A stretch of DNA of 64,000 bases from Neoechinorhynchus agilis (GCA_051530055.1 CM121342.1:6262001-6326000), one strand, 5' to 3'; positions 34,001-46,979 are shown, counted from the stretch's first letter. Program-made: numbers and translations. The notes: generated by a model from the sequence alone, not told the origin.

Positions 34001-37000
34001 ATGTTTTATTCCAGATTTATTATCGAACGGAACGCAAGGCGTCGAAAATTTGAAGCGAGAAATAAATAAAACACCCATTTTCCGTTCGATAATAAATCTG
34101 GAATTCTGAAAATATGTTATATTTCGATTTATATTTAGTCCAAAAAACGGTTTCTTCGCCGGACTTGTTAAAATTCTTATGACCGTATTAAATTTTTATA
34201 TGCTTAATTGCATCGAGGATTCGACATTCCCTTTCGGAATCGCTAATTCGCCGATAAAAATAGCTGGTTACATTTCCAACCTTGGTAAAAAGTCCGACAA
34301 TAGAGAAAGTTTATAAAAAATGAAGGATGAATAGGAGAAAATATTGATTTGTTCCGGATTGAATTGCGGCGACGAAAAATGTTTTTTTTTGCAATTCAGT
34401 CGCATTATCCAAAAAATTTGCTTGCCTTCTTCAAAAGTTTCTCTCTCTAAAGCTTTCGTTTCCAAGTTAAATAGGGATCGTAGGTTATAAATCTATGTGA
34501 TTTTTAAAATACAAACATCCGATGGATGCAGATAATGGAATTTTTGGTCAATTTCTAGATTATAAACAAATTCGTCGCCTTTACAATTTTCTGATCTTTT
34601 TTTTCTTTATAAACATAGTCCAGGTTTTTGGTTTTGATACAAATTCTTTTATTTTATCAATAAGAAACTCGTATATTTTACGGATAAAAATCGTACTAAA
34701 CACATAAAATGCACCAGATTAAGCGTCTAAGAGAATATGTGGAAGTGGGGGAAAATTCTATATCAAAGACGGATTTCTTGACGGTGAACAATTCACAGTG
34801 AAATATTTCAAGTGCTTCTTTGATATAAAATTTTTCCCCATTGAAACTTTCAATTGAGATCAAATGTGAAGAACAAATTCTGTACTTACTACTTCACTTG
34901 ACCGGGATAATTCTTCGTTAAGAGAGTCAATGGACACTCTTAAATCATCATTAGTCTTTAAGAGTCTTAAACCGACAGTCGCTGCTAATTCAAGATCTTT
35001 TTCCTTCTAAAAGTTTTAACGTCAAGTTAATGTTTTACTTGATAGTTGTGTACCTCTTTGAGCAAGTAGAAGGTTGCTTGTGGATCATCGAAATTTGCCG
35101 TCATTTGTCTTAACCGAGATCCACATTGCACTAAAATCCACCATGATTTTTTGTGTCTTTGTTTAATGTTGATGTGTGTGGGTTGGAGCGACGAAGTGGA
35201 AAACAAAGCGAATACACTCATTGCATTGTTTAAAAAAAATAAGAGTGGCGAAAAGTGCACGAGGATATATCTTTGGTCAATATAAAATCTACTTTTTTGA
35301 AAAGGAAATGTACTATTTCTTCAATTGAAGATAACGGAACCAACAATGCTGAATATAGGAGTGTTTTTAATGTTCTAAAGTACCCGCGAGTCTGATGATT
35401 GATTATGAAGCTACCTTTTCGAGTTGGATTATTAAAAGAATAACTTCGAGCATTTTCCTTAGGCATCTTAGCTTGAAAAAGTTGTACTACGATTGAGTGT
35501 TGCATTTTAAAAGAACGACTCTCACTGACGTACGGATTACAAAGGTTGACAAATAGAGTTTCCGTCAATAAATACACTCAAAAGTCTAATCCGAAATCGG
35601 TTATGGTCATTTGCCTGCGTCGAAAGTTAAACAGGAATACAATGCTCTCCATTGGTGTAATTTAATTAATCTCATTACAACGAAAACCTCTTAATGGCTT
35701 ATTTCGAAGACCATAAAACGGTCGAACTAAATTCATTTTCTGTCTAATTCAAAATGGAGTTGTTCCGTCTTCTTAAGAAGCTGACATGTGCACCTTTGAG
35801 ACTCTAAATTAACTAAACATTGACCCATCATTATCCTTTTATTCGCTGCAAGGGTCGAATGCGACGAGCGAAAGGTCAACATTGCCTAATATATCGGTGC
35901 TCTATAAGAAAATATCGATTGAGCAGCTTTTGGGGACCGCATTTTCTGTGCACCACTCTTTTAATCAACCTTAAAATGTATAAAATGAAAAATGGTAGCA
36001 GAAAATCCAAGGCGATTTGTTGTTAAAACGATTCATGCCGCTACTTGGGAATAAATTGCCCAAAATAAATGATTTTTTAAAGTCTTCACCCGCGATTAAT
36101 GATTATTTCGATTAAAGACGTTCTGAGAACCTCGTCGGGAATAAATAATTATTAATCGCGGGACAATAATTCCGACCTTTAATTTCTTTAGACTATGAAT
36201 ATCGCCAAGGTCACTACTAAATATTCAAGAGCTTTTCCTTTAAAACTGCATGTAAAAATCCACTATTTAACGTCGGTATGCATCGGAGAGCCGGTAAATA
36301 ATTTTTTTATTACAATTTCAATTCTCATTGTTTATGGTACTGGTTATTAACCGGACGAGGTTCAAAACGTTTTTAATCGAAAAAAAATTTACCGAGTGAA
36401 ACACTCTGATACAAGGAAACATTGAGGGCAAATAAATGGTCTTTCTAATGACCAACATTTTGCAATGAAGGCTTTTTTCATATTTTTTGTCAGATTTTAA
36501 AAAAAGATCCCGAACTTCGGGTTTGGCGATTCCGAGCACTCGAGCTTAAAACCTGAGTGGGAAAAACTCATTTTTGGATGATTGAGGAGTCGAGGTTTCC
36601 TCCTCTGTGAAATATTTCCAATAAATCAAAATCAAATAGGTTATGACCGGCGGATTATGTTCACCAAAATTATATACTTTGACTAACCCGAAGGATTTTC
36701 TCTATCGATGACTAGTCACTTAGTTTCTTCGATTGTATTCGGGGGAATGAAATTTTGTCTTAACCTTCCCTGCGATATTGATTTATTGTAAATTTTTCGA
36801 CTAAACGCGACCCTGTTCAGACATTGCTTGAACTCACATATTTAAAAACTTACAAGCAATTTTCTGAAGAGGATTGAATCAATATCGCGGGGAGATTACA
36901 ATTAATACTAGTCCCTTATTTTTAAGCTATAAAATCAAAAAGGTTTACAATTAAAGCGAATTTAAGTTGGCGAAACAACCTCTTTCAGGACCAGTCAGAG

Positions 37001-37663
37001 CATTAGAAATTGAACGTTTCGTAGGATACAAGAGGAAAAGATTTTTTCAAAAGACGTTATTCCATTTTTTTCAATTGCGTAATTAATTGTGGTGGTCTAA
37101 GGACGGAAAATTCGATTTTTTACAAACACACAGCCGACAGCTAATTCCCTGGAGCCAAATTTCCACTTGATGAAGCATAAATAACTGAAGCAACACCTAA
37201 AAAGAATGAGATGATGTTCTAAGTGGAGAAGAGCTCGCAGATCTCTTCAAAACGCAAACTGTTTGCGGGCTGTCGAGAATTGATTGAATTCCAACTGGAC
37301 GGGAAAGGGAGACTTACCAAAATACCGAAGCGTATGGCGGATCTGTTCTGTGGATAGAACAGACTCGTCGTTGCTCAATTCGCAAACTTGTTTCTCGAAA
37401 TCTTCTCTTAACCACTCGCTTTCGCTTTCCTCGAATTTAAAGCGTTCTTTTCTAAGTTTATACAAGTGAAGTTGAACAGGGTTGTCTACAACAGTGCCGG
37501 TATCCGTATTTTCCGATTGAGACACCGATGAGGTAGGTCCTTTATAAATGAGAGAATTCTAACCAAAACATTACAATTAAATCAAACCTTCAAATGTCTC
37601 TTGATCAACAACAAACTTATTCTTCTTGCAAGAGTCTTCTATGCACCGATCATTTTGAAACAT
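31041..37663 (-). CDS. TRAK: TRAK/Milton kinesin adaptor, 12 exons, about 540 aa
   Basis: Exons (minus): 37663-37588, 37539-37318, 35130-35054, 35006-34890, 33159-33026, 32978-32894, 32848-32770, 32300-32095, 32059-31800, 31503-31341, 31297-31129, 31075-31041. All junctions are in phase, GT-AG, and give 541 codons including the stop. The protein shows the HAP1-N/TRAK coiled coil in order: EQIRHTLRYFVQCGSRLRQM, KEKDLELAATVGLRLL, INQLRYDIKIKERLISQL, DKERKLMKSCVHKM, NMQIAKRIEECNQ, IKDLLSHISELKQ and SSYKESLQYLDRSREE. Milton/TRAK links mitochondrial Miro to kinesin-1 and dynein. The C-terminal 120 residues hold STDSGVQSD and are shorter than in vertebrates or flies. Introns are 35-53 nt except four of 2187, 1730, 469 and 296 nt, the two largest carrying foldback elements. 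ATG 37663 lies 26 nt after an acceptor-like TTTCCAG. The last two small junctions are the least certain. Confidence 0.88.
34008..34104. mobile_element. Foldback element with perfect 24 bp inverted arms, in TRAK intron 4
   Basis: Arms 34008-34031 (starting ATTCCAGATTTATTATCG) and 34081-34104 are exact reverse complements. The centre holds GGCGTCGAAAATTTGAAG. The arm, centre and about 40 bp of left flank (GGAAAGCCTCTTTTCCCAAC) recur at SatJ (55264-56320), so the same family is related to that array. Confidence 0.8.
34748..34839. mobile_element. Foldback element in TRAK intron 4
   Basis: Arms GGGAAAATTCTATATCAAAG (34748 on) and TCTTTGATATAAAATTTTTC (34817 on) pair with small mismatches. The loop is about 48 bp. 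It lies some 50 bp from exon 4. Confidence 0.65.
36089..36162. mobile_element. Foldback element in TRAK intron 2
   Basis: Arms CCCGCGATTAATGATTATTT (36089-36108) and AAATAATTATTAATCGCGGG (36143-36162) pair with one mismatch. It shares CACCCGCGATTA with the element at 23289-23376. Confidence 0.65.
36648..36712. repeat. Partial copy of the 49053 foldback family, in TRAK intron 2
   Basis: GGCGGATTATGTTCACC and CCCGAAGGATTTTCTCT match the end and arm of the element at 49053-49196. The second arm is missing. Confidence 0.5.
36767..36895. mobile_element. Foldback element in TRAK intron 2
   Basis: Arms TCCCTGCGATATTGATTTA (36767-36785) and AATCAATATCGCGGGGAGA (36878-36895) pair. The inner loop holds further imperfect pairing around TTGCTTGAA. 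Confidence 0.55.
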
Positions 37664-38547
37664 GGCAGCATTGGCGTCTTAGGAGGCTGGAAATGATGGG
37701 AGACTATTGTGGCGGTCGAGGCTTTCAGATACGGGCGACAAATTGATTCACACAGCCCCCCGTGAAGAGTTTTTAACATTGTTTTTAAGGCTGCAACTAA
37801 CACGATTGAAGCAAACGCTTCGGCACGTTCAATTACGCGAAAATTCTAGATTTAAAGAAGTTTAAATGGCAAATAATCAATGGTGACCCCAAAGGTTGTC
37901 GTGTATGGATGACCTTTGTTTTAAATAACCGTTGACCGTAACGATTAGTCGCAATGGAGAATTTTTATTGGCTGTTGTTTCGCACCTTCCAACTTCGAGA
38001 CTTATATTTTCAAGACTTTTTATGGCGGTAAGGGCAAACGAATAAAGAATGCGGACTGATATTATCGAAAAAAAGATGAACGTATTGTCTCAATCAGATG
38101 AAAAGGTAGGCGAGATTATGCACTGGGACGGGAAGCTTTATTCGGTTGAATAGAACATCCCTGAATTAATGAGGTAAAGAGGATCTTGATTGCCACAAAC
38201 AAACCGAAACATTAATCTTTTTCCTAGAAAACGTGGATACTGATTTTAAGACACTCTGATCTCAATTCCGACAAAGTGGACGTCGCCTGTCGGCGTGGAA
38301 AATACACTGATTGTTGTGATTAGGTCAAGCAAACATCGCTGAGAAAACTTTTAACCGATAACCAAATTCCAGACCGGGCTCTTGAAATAATTTGAATATT
38401 CCGTTCAGTTACACGGTGGAGCGATGTAATAGTTTTATTTAAGTGTACGAAGGAAAAAACCAAAAATTACCGATTTCGAATTTTTTTTATTCGAACAAAA
38501 TTAGCTTATTTTGTTTCTTTAAATTTTAAAAGAAATTTGATGTCAAA
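37664..38547. other. Intergenic stretch upstream of TRAK
   Basis: Contains the acceptor-like TTTCCAG (minus strand, about 26 nt before the TRAK ATG). Otherwise I see no gene or repeat. Confidence 0.5.
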
Positions 38548-41478
38548 TGAATAATTATATAGATAATTTTATTGGGAAAATGCAAAAATCTTGTAATTTT
38601 TTAAAGAAATGAAGATTTTAACGGCACAATTCTTTGTGGAGAAATTCGAAACGCGACTAAAATCGACGTGGTTATATTCGATTTCAAAAAAAAAGATTTT
38701 AGAGAATCCTTGGACTTCGCATGTGAGAAGGAATTACCTCGACTGTTTTTCAACAAGAGGATTTTTGTATTCTTCATGTACAAAAGTTACGTTGAAATTA
38801 ATAATTACATGGATAATTTTATTGGGAAATGCTCAAATTTTCCACCTTGGCCGAATGAAAATTTAAGGACACAATTTTTTTGACTAGATGTGAAATCTTT
38901 AGGATTTGAAGAAATTCGAAACGCGACTAAAATCGACGTGGTTACATTCGATTTCCAAAAAAAAGATTTTAGAGAATCCTTTGAATGTGTGAAAATTACC
39001 TCGACTATTTTTCAACGAGAGGATTTTCGGACGAATCTCAATGTTTGCGCTTATTTTGATATTGAAAATTATGTATAAAAGTTACATTGAAGTATTGGGA
39101 AATGCTCAAATTTTCCACCTTGGCCGAATGAAAATTTAAGGACACAATTTTTTTGACTAGATGAGAAATCGTTAGGATTTGAAGAAATTCGAAACGCGAC
39201 TAAAATCGACGTGGTTACATTCGATTTCCAAAAAAAAGATTTTAGAGAATCCTTTGAATGTGTGAAAATTACCTCGACTATTTTTCAACGAGAGGAATTT
39301 CGGACGAATCTCAATGTTTGCGCTTATTTTGATATTGAAAATTATGTATAAAAGTTACATTGAAATATTGGGAAATGCTCAAATTTTCCACCTTGGCCGA
39401 ACGAAAATTTAAGGACACAATTTTTTTGACTAGATGAGAAATCGTTAGGATTTGAAGAAATTCGAAACGCGACTAAAATCGACGTGGTTACATTCGATTT
39501 CCAAAAAAAAGATTTTAGAGAATCCTTTGAATGTGTGAAAATTACCTCGACTATTTTTCAACGAGAGGATTTTCGGACGAATCTCAATGTTCAGTTATTG
39601 AAATTAATAATTACATTGAAATATTGGGAAATGCTCAAATTTTCCACCTTGGCCGAATGAAAATTTAAGGACACAATTTTTTTGACTAGATGAGAAATCG
39701 TTAGGATTTGAAGAAATTCGAAACGCGACTAAAATCGGCGTGGTTACATTCGATTTCCAAAAAAAAGATTTTAGAGAATCCTTGGAATGTGTGAAAATCA
39801 CCTCGACTGTTTTTCAACAAGAGGATTTTTGTATTCTTCATGTACAAAAGTTACGTTGAAATTAATAATTACATGGATAATTTTATTGGGAAATGCTCAA
39901 ATTTTCCACCTTGGCCGAACGAAAAATAATTTAAGGACACAATTTTTTTGACTAGATGAGAAATCGTTAGGATTTGAAGAAATTCGAAACGCGACTAAAA
40001 TCGGCGTGGTTACATTCGATTTCCAAAAAAAAAGATTTTAGAGAATCCTTGGAATGTGTGAAAATCACCTCGACTATTTTCCAACGAGAGGAATTTCGGA
40101 CGAATCTCAATGTTTGCGCTTATTTTGATATTGAAAATTATGTATAAAAGTTACATTGAAATATTGGGAAATGCTCAAATTTTCCACCTTGGCCGAACGA
40201 AAAATAATTTAAGGACACAATTTTTTTTAACTAGATGAGAAATCTTTAGGATTTGAAGAAATTCGAAACGCGACTAAAATCGACGTGGTTACATTCGATT
40301 TCCAAAAAAAAGATTTTAGAGAATCCTTGGAATGTGTGAAAATTACCTCGACTATTTTTCAACGAGAGGATTTTCGGACGAATCTCAATGTTTGCGCTTA
40401 TTTTGTTATTGAAAATTATGTATAAAAGTTACATTGAAGTATTGGGAAATGCTCAAATTTTCCACCTTGGCCGAACGAAAAATAATTTAAGGACACAATT
40501 TTTTTGACTAGATGAGAAATCGTTAGGATTTGAAGAAATTCGAAACGCGACTAAAATCGACGTGGTTACATTCGATTTCCAAAAAAAAGATTTTAGAGAA
40601 TCCTTGGAATGTGTGAAAATTACCTCGACTATTTTTCAACGAGAGGATTTTCGGACGAATCTCAATGTTTGCGCTTATTTTGTTATTGAAAATTATGTAT
40701 AAAAGTTACATTGAAGTATTGGGAAATGCTCAAATTTTCCACCTTGGCCGAATGAAAATTTAAGGACACAATTTTTTTAACTAGATGAGAAATCTTTAGG
40801 ATTTGAAGAAATTCGAAACGCGACTAAAATCGACGTGGTTACATTCGATTTCCAAAAAAAAGATTTTAGAGAATCCTTGGAATGTGTGAAAATTACCTCG
40901 ACTATTTTTCAACGAGAGGATTTTCGGACGAATCTCAATGTTTGCGCTTATTTTGTTATTGAAAATTATGTATAAAAGTTACATTGAAGTATTGGGAAAT
41001 GCTCAAATTTTCCACCTTGACCGAATGAAAATTTAAGGACACAATTTTTTTGACTAGATTAGAAATCTTTAGGATTTGAAGAAATTCGAAACGCGACTAA
41101 AATCGGCGTGGTTACATTCGATTTCCAAAAAAAAGATTTTAGAGAATCCTTGGAATGTGTGAAAATTACCTCGACTATTTTTCAACGAGAGGATTTTCGG
41201 ACGAATCTCAATGTTTGCGCTTATTTTGATATTGAAAATTATGTATAAAAGTTACATTGAAATATTGGGAAATGCTCAAATTTTCCACCTTGACCGAATG
41301 AAAATTTAAGGACACAATTTTTTTGACTAGATTAGAAATCTTTAGGATTTGAAGAAATTCGAAACGCGACTAAAATCGGCGTGGTTACATTCGATTTCCA
41401 AAAAAAAGATTTTAGAGAATCCTTGGAATGTGTGAAAATCACCTCGACTATTTTTCAACGAGAGGATTTTGGTTTTCG
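38548..41478. repeat. SatE tandem array (about 272 bp unit, 11 copies)
   Basis: GAAATTCGAAACGCGACTAA recurs near 38640, 38910, 39184, 39459, 39713, 39980, 40258, 40537, 40807, 41080 and 41357, at steps of 254-279 bp. The unit also holds GAAATGCTCAAATTTTCCAC and ACCTCGACTATTTTTCAACG. The outer copies are the most divergent (first unit, and the fifth with a deletion). Open frames of 60-85 codons recur in the units but do not stay in phase over the 272 bp step, so I do not call them genes. Confidence 0.95.
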
Positions 41479-44169
41479 GACGACTGAGAGATATATTTAT
41501 CTTAAGAGACTTAACTCACTGAAGTGGCTTTCACCTGTAGTGGCGACTGACGCAGCTCGTTATGGATACTATAGAATAGTGGTGGTGGTGGTGTAAACCA
41601 AAGGTGTGTACCGAGACCAAAGACCTATTGGAAAGCTCCAATACCTATAATTCCAATCCAATATTTGATGGCATCATCAGCATGAGACGAAACCGATTAG
41701 TAGGGGTGTGTACAACATCTCAGAAGCGATGGTTTCGTCGGTGGTACCGACGCCTCTTGTGTTTTAACTGCAGCCTGCGAATGACGAGAGAAAATCAAAG
41801 AGCAGCAGAAAAGTGGAAGGGATGTGATGGCGTTGAGAAGACAGCTTCTCTAAAAACGAGGTACTGAGGATGGCAATATTCACAAGTGGGAGAGATATGA
41901 GATGTAAAACAAAGATTTGGTCGTGGAAATTGTGGAGATAATTCATAATCTTCGACCACAAACTGGGATTATACAATAAGGCAGGTGAAATGACAAGTGG
42001 GCTATTCATCTCGAGACTGACAACGAATTTCTCGAGTACTCTTTGGAGTTTGAAGAATATCCGCCTTAATGATGCTGACCAGCCGCTATCAGTCCAAAGC
42101 TTGATGCTTCATTTAGTAGCTGGACGTTTTTGGCAAATAAATGTTTTTCTAGATGAGGCGACACTTGAGAAATTTTAGATCTGGACTTGGGAATAACCCG
42201 GGTTTTTGTCTACGAATTTGTTCTCGGGCGCCTTTTTGGATAACATTCAGGTTTTTGGTGTCCTTGTAATTTAATGTCATAGACAGAAATCTCGGTCGTC
42301 TTAGCCTAGGACAAAACATCCTTTTCCCTGTTATATATCGATCATATGAAAAATAAGTGAAATTCTTTGGATTTTCTGGTTTAAATCTAATTCTACAATC
42401 TATTTTCTACGCTCCACTATAAAAAAGAAAACTTAAATTCGCATGAACGGCTATAACGTTTTCCTAAAGTCGATGAATCGGTCTCTTGTGAATTCATCAT
42501 CTTAACGAAAAGCATCCATTATGACATTCTCTATTCAAGAATCTAAACGGAAGATGTATTTCTGCTTTTAAAGTACTGGGAGGCATTGAGGACTATTCCG
42601 GATAAACCACAAACTTCGCATCTTAGAGAGATTCCTGACTACTGTTTGTTATGTCTTTATTAGCTTTGTGCCATAATAGAGACAGTTTCTTTTTTTTGGT
42701 GTTAGAATTTTTCCAACTTCGTAAAATATGTAAAATTCAATTGATTATCAGATGATCTGAAGCTGGTATCCTACGTTTTCATTTTGACTTCAAAACTTTA
42801 CAAATGTGAATTAGTATTGAAACTGTGGGTAAATTCTAAGATATTCAAATTGTAAACGATTAAAAGCGTTAGCATTTTTAGAAGCAAACGGCACTGTCGT
42901 TTTGCGCAATGAGGGCACTCTCACCCCGTTCTTTAAACTTAAACAGCAAGTCTAAAACAGGCATTGTTTAACTTGAATTAATTTTTTTGAATTATACAAA
43001 ATATTGGTTTTTTAACTATTTTGTAAAGCAAAGACATCTTTATGTGTGCGATTGTCATCAAGGTTCCGGCAAAAGACTTGCATTCCTTTGAGCTTTTTAT
43101 CCCAAGCGCAATGTCTACTGAGCAATCATGTAGATAACAATAATATTCGCAGAAGGTTGATATTCGATTATTTGCCATTGGTAGGGAAATAAGCTCATTA
43201 AATCGAAAATCGAAGCTGTTATTTTAACAATCAAAAAAAAGAAATTTTAACATATTTGTTTTAAGGCATCTATATAAATAAAAATTCTTTTGTTCGATTC
43301 TTTAAAAAAGGTATGTAACCGCGATTTTGCTTAAACGAAAATAGTAGTGCTTTTGGTTTTATTCTAACCTTAAAAAAAACCAGCAGACAAAACATTTGCA
43401 AATGATGAAAGTTATTGTTGAAACTAAATTCAATCTATTTCAAGTGCTGTATTGTAACGATTATGTCCAACAAAAATATTCTCACGGCAATATTATTGGA
43501 GGGTCATAAACATTCATTAATATTCCATAAAATTAATATTTTGAAAAAAAAATTTACTTAAAGGATGTATCAAAAAATCGTTGCCCACATTATATGAAAA
43601 AAATAAAAAAATCTTCATTTTCCACAATGTAATCTAATTGATTAATATACAATCGCTGGTGTTTTTTAGGGACCCCGAAATATCGGTATCAAAAATAAAT
43701 ACATTTGTTTTCAACCGCTTAAATAAGCATTCGTCCATTATTGGCCGTATCAAAAATCAATAATGGAATTTTGACATTTGCTAGCAAATTCATCTCATCG
43801 ATTTGAGTGTGATAAATGCCACCAGAGGGAAATCCTAAGTTACTACTTATAATGCCATTTTGACTATACGATATTTAATAAATGGAGTTGGATGTTTGAC
43901 AGAGCATGAAGGACATTCTCCCACAATGGTTTACCCGATGGCAACATCAGGCTGATCATCAATCTGGTCACGGATCATTTAAAATCCTCTTGTTAGTGAT
44001 AGCCAATTAAATCCAAATGGTGTTTTATCAACTACTATCAAAGCTTTAATGGCCACTTAGGTATCTCTCCTTGTTGTGGCAGTGACATCGTTTTGCTTTT
44101 AAAGTACTAAAAGTGATAGAAAAAAAAGATATCACGATGCAAGTCTTTTGGTCTTACGTAAAAAAAAGA
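41479..44169. other. Gene-poor stretch
   Basis: 41480-42200 is noticeably richer in G+C than its surroundings and has several short overlapping ORFs (for example 41604-41867, 87 codons, with RRWYRRLLCF). No family recognised; it may be an old insertion. From 42200 on the DNA is AT-rich, with nothing I can support. Confidence 0.4.
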
Positions 44170-44745
44170 TAAAATTGGTTATCTTTCTAATACCTGGAGG
44201 GAAGGATTTCTTAGTTCTGTCTACGACTTTTTAAAAAAAAGGTATGATGCTCGCTTATTTTTACTTTGAGTTTTTTTTTCTAGTGAAACTCAATGAATTT
44301 CTAACTATTAGATAAAAATTAAACTTTCGAGAAAAATTGATTATCTTTCTAATACCTGGAGGGAAGGATTTCTTAGTTCTGTCTACGACTTTTTAAAAAA
44401 AAAGGTATGATGCTCGCTTAATTTTTCCTTGAGTTTTTTTTCTAGTGAAACTCAATGAATTTCAAACACTTATTTCTAACTATTAGATAAAAATTAAACT
44501 TTCGAGAAAAATTGATTATCTTTCTAATACCTGGAGGGAAGGATTTCTTAGTTCTGTCTACGACTTTTTAAAAAAAAGGTATGATGCTCGCTTAATTTTT
44601 CCTTGAGTTTTTTTTCTAGTGGGGTTTTTGTTTGTTGTTTTTAAAAAAAGGTATGATGCTCGCTTAATTTTTCCTTGAGTTTTTTTTCTAGTAAAACTCT
44701 ATGAATTTCAAAAAATTAAACTTTCGAGAATAGAAAGTTCTGATT
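44170..44745. repeat. SatF tandem repeat (163-175 bp unit, about 3.3 copies)
   Basis: TTATCTTTCTAATACCTGGA recurs at 44178, 44341 and 44516. GGTATGATGCTCGCTTA recurs with it and once more in a truncated final copy near 44650. Confidence 0.9.
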
Positions 44746-45425
44746 TCAACTTGAAAAATAACTACATTAAGTTTGACTCGGAAATCTATTAAGAAGGGAA
44801 TATACCAGTTTTAGCTAAATCCATAATCAAGATTTGTTATGATGAAGAAATTGGTTGAATATTCATATTAAAAATGAGATTAAACAATGTAGTGATTATC
44901 CATTCACTTGTCATTTCATATTATTTAAACCTCTTCAGATTCTTTTGATTAAAATGGATGAAAAACATTAGATAAATCGATGTTTTCAAATTCAGAATTA
45001 TCGTTTTTTGATTCACTAGATTGTTTTTCTGCGAGACAAATACATCGCAGTCAAGCCTTTTTCTATAAAGTTCTATGTAGATCTCTCACTAAGAGTAAAA
45101 ATTCTCGTTAACTTCTTCCAAAAATCTAGATTTTTTAGATATCAACATTTCCGCTATTCCATCGAGTTTTCCTTCGAGGGATTCAGTTCATTTTCTCCAT
45201 ATCGCGAGTTATTCCCTCCTCGAGATTTGTAAACATGCAAATTTTCGAGGCTTCAACTTCCTTATCAACCATTGTTTGTAAGTTTTGAAATATTCGAGTT
45301 CGTGTTTTGGCTTATTTAATATTCAAGTAGTGAAATGACAATGAATTAAGAGGCATTCATAACTATTTAAGATCTCTTTTTTTTGAATAGAAAATTGGTT
45401 TGTAACACTGTTGAGCACCTGATGT
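44746..45425. other. Intergenic stretch
   Basis: AT-rich. No gene or repeat seen. Confidence 0.45.
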
Positions 45426-46200
45426 TAAATTAATAATCGCATTCTCTAAATACATTGACAACTTCAATGTTCTTTTAATTTATTTTCTGTAGTTTGGCGA
45501 GCCGGTAACTTTTCAGTAAAGGAAAAATGAATTATCAGCCGTGAAAAAAAGATAAATTAATTTAAATTAAGTTTAGGATGATAAATAATAATCGCATTCT
45601 CTAAATACATTGACAACTTCAATGTTCTTTTAATTTATTTTCTGTAGTTTGGCGAGCCGGTAACTTTTCAGTAAAGGAAAAATGAATTATCAGCCGTGAA
45701 AAAAAGATAAATTAATTTAAATTAAGTTTAGGATGATAAATAATAATCGCATTCTCTAAATACATTGACAACTTCAATGTTCTTTCAATTTATTTTCTGT
45801 AGTTTGGCGAGCCGGTAACTTTTCAGTAAAGGAAAAATGAATTATCAGCCGTGAAAAAAAGATAAATTAATTTAAATTAAGTTTAGGATGATAAATAATA
45901 ATCGCATTCTCTAAATACATTGACAACTTCAATGTTCTTTTAATTTATTTTCTGTAGTTTGGCGAGCCGGTAACTTTTCAGTAAAGGAAAAATGAATTAT
46001 CAGCCGTGAAAAAAAGATAAATTAATTTAAATTAAGTTTAGGATGATAAATAATAATTGCATTCTCTAAATACATTGACAACTTCAATGTTCTTTCAATT
46101 TATTTTTTGAAGTCTTGCCAGCCGGTAACTTTTCAGTAAAGGAAAAATGAATTATCAGCCGTGAAAAAAAGATAAATTAATTTAAATTAAGTTTAAGATG
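45426..46200. repeat. SatG tandem array (155 bp unit, 5 copies)
   Basis: AATAATCGCATTCTCTAAAT recurs at 45432, 45587, 45742, 45897 and 46052, each step exactly 155 bp. Copies 1-4 are almost identical; the fifth is diverged (AATAATTGC, GAAGTCTTGCCAGCC). The unit contains ATTATCAGCCGTGAAAAAAA; its first part also appears, reverse complemented, near 22815. Confidence 0.95.
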
Positions 46201-46826
46201 GTGGATAATTCTGGAAATAAATCGACGACTACATTCTTCTTTTATGAATTACCAAATAAATTAAAATTTTATAATGATTATCTGGATATCAGTAAATAAT
46301 ATAGGCATTTTTTCGTGACTTTAAATAAACTAACAATAAACATTAATCGTTAATGTTAACCAAAACTTTGCCATCTAGAAAGCGACTACAGACATCATCG
46401 ATTATTTACCAACATTAATATCATAAGCGAGTGAACAAACAATTTTTCTCAAGTTGTAGACAACAAGGTCTCGAAATTTGCTTTGTAACTGATGAAACTA
46501 CATTTGTGTTTTTTGTGGTGGTAACAAAATTGAAGGAATTTTTTGAATTCATTTGTTTTTGGAATGCACAAATTTGTCCGGTCTTTATCAATGTTGTGAA
46601 TTAATCTAATAGATGATAAAGGCCGAACAAAATTATGCATTCTAAAAACAATCGAATTCAATAAATTCCTTCAATTTTGTTGGCGCCATAAAAAAGAACA
46701 TGAACAATTCAATTTCAAAACTAAAACTACATTTAATTTTGTTAAAACCAGCAAATAATCAATTACACAAAGAAACAAAGATAGTCGAATATTTTAAATC
46801 GCAGGAAATACAACAAAAATGTCCAG
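46201..46826. other. Intergenic stretch with a lone SatC-like unit
   Basis: At about 46612-46705 a single diverged copy of the SatC unit is seen (AAAGGCCGAACAAAATTATG, ATTCAATAAATTCCTTC, CCATAAAAAAGAACATGAAC). No gene. Confidence 0.6.
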
Positions 46827-46979
46827 TTAACGGAGATGACCAGAAGCCGTGATGGTTACCGACGGAGCAGTCATTTGAATTTTCATCACAATTCCTTCAC
46901 AATGGCAGGATTGATCCATTTGATCCAAAATCGCTAGATTATCTGTCGAGAATCCATGTACCGTGAATCGATAACGTAC
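46827..46979 (-). CDS. Possible terminal coding exon, unknown gene
   Basis: 50 codons ending at a TAA (46829-46827), preceded on the minus strand by acceptor-like CATTCCATTTAG. It reads YRFTVHGFSTDNLAILDQMD and then CHCEGIVMKIQMT, alternating hydrophobic residues as in beta strands. The same frame stays open for another 27 codons upstream, back to a second acceptor-like TTTCAG at 47064, with the TAG of the nearer acceptor in between. The exon start is therefore either of these. No family recognised and no partner exon found. Confidence 0.35.
   Translation of the reverse strand, partial: VRYRFTVHGFSTDNLAILDQMDQSCHCEGIVMKIQMTAPSVTITASGHLR

Noticed and set aside
35027-35577. Minus-strand ORFs of 77 and 115 codons taken as separate genes
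   Set aside because: The first only contains TRAK exon 3 (35130-35054); the second lies in TRAK intron 2 and has no supporting similarity or splice signals.
38609-41596. Recurrent 60-85 codon ORFs in SatE, e.g. MVTFDFQKKDFRES
   Set aside because: They recur because the unit repeats; the 272 bp step is not a multiple of three and the frames are not preserved across units.
41479-42180. G+C-richer ORF cluster as a gene
   Set aside because: Short overlapping frames, no conserved motif, no splice structure that would join them.
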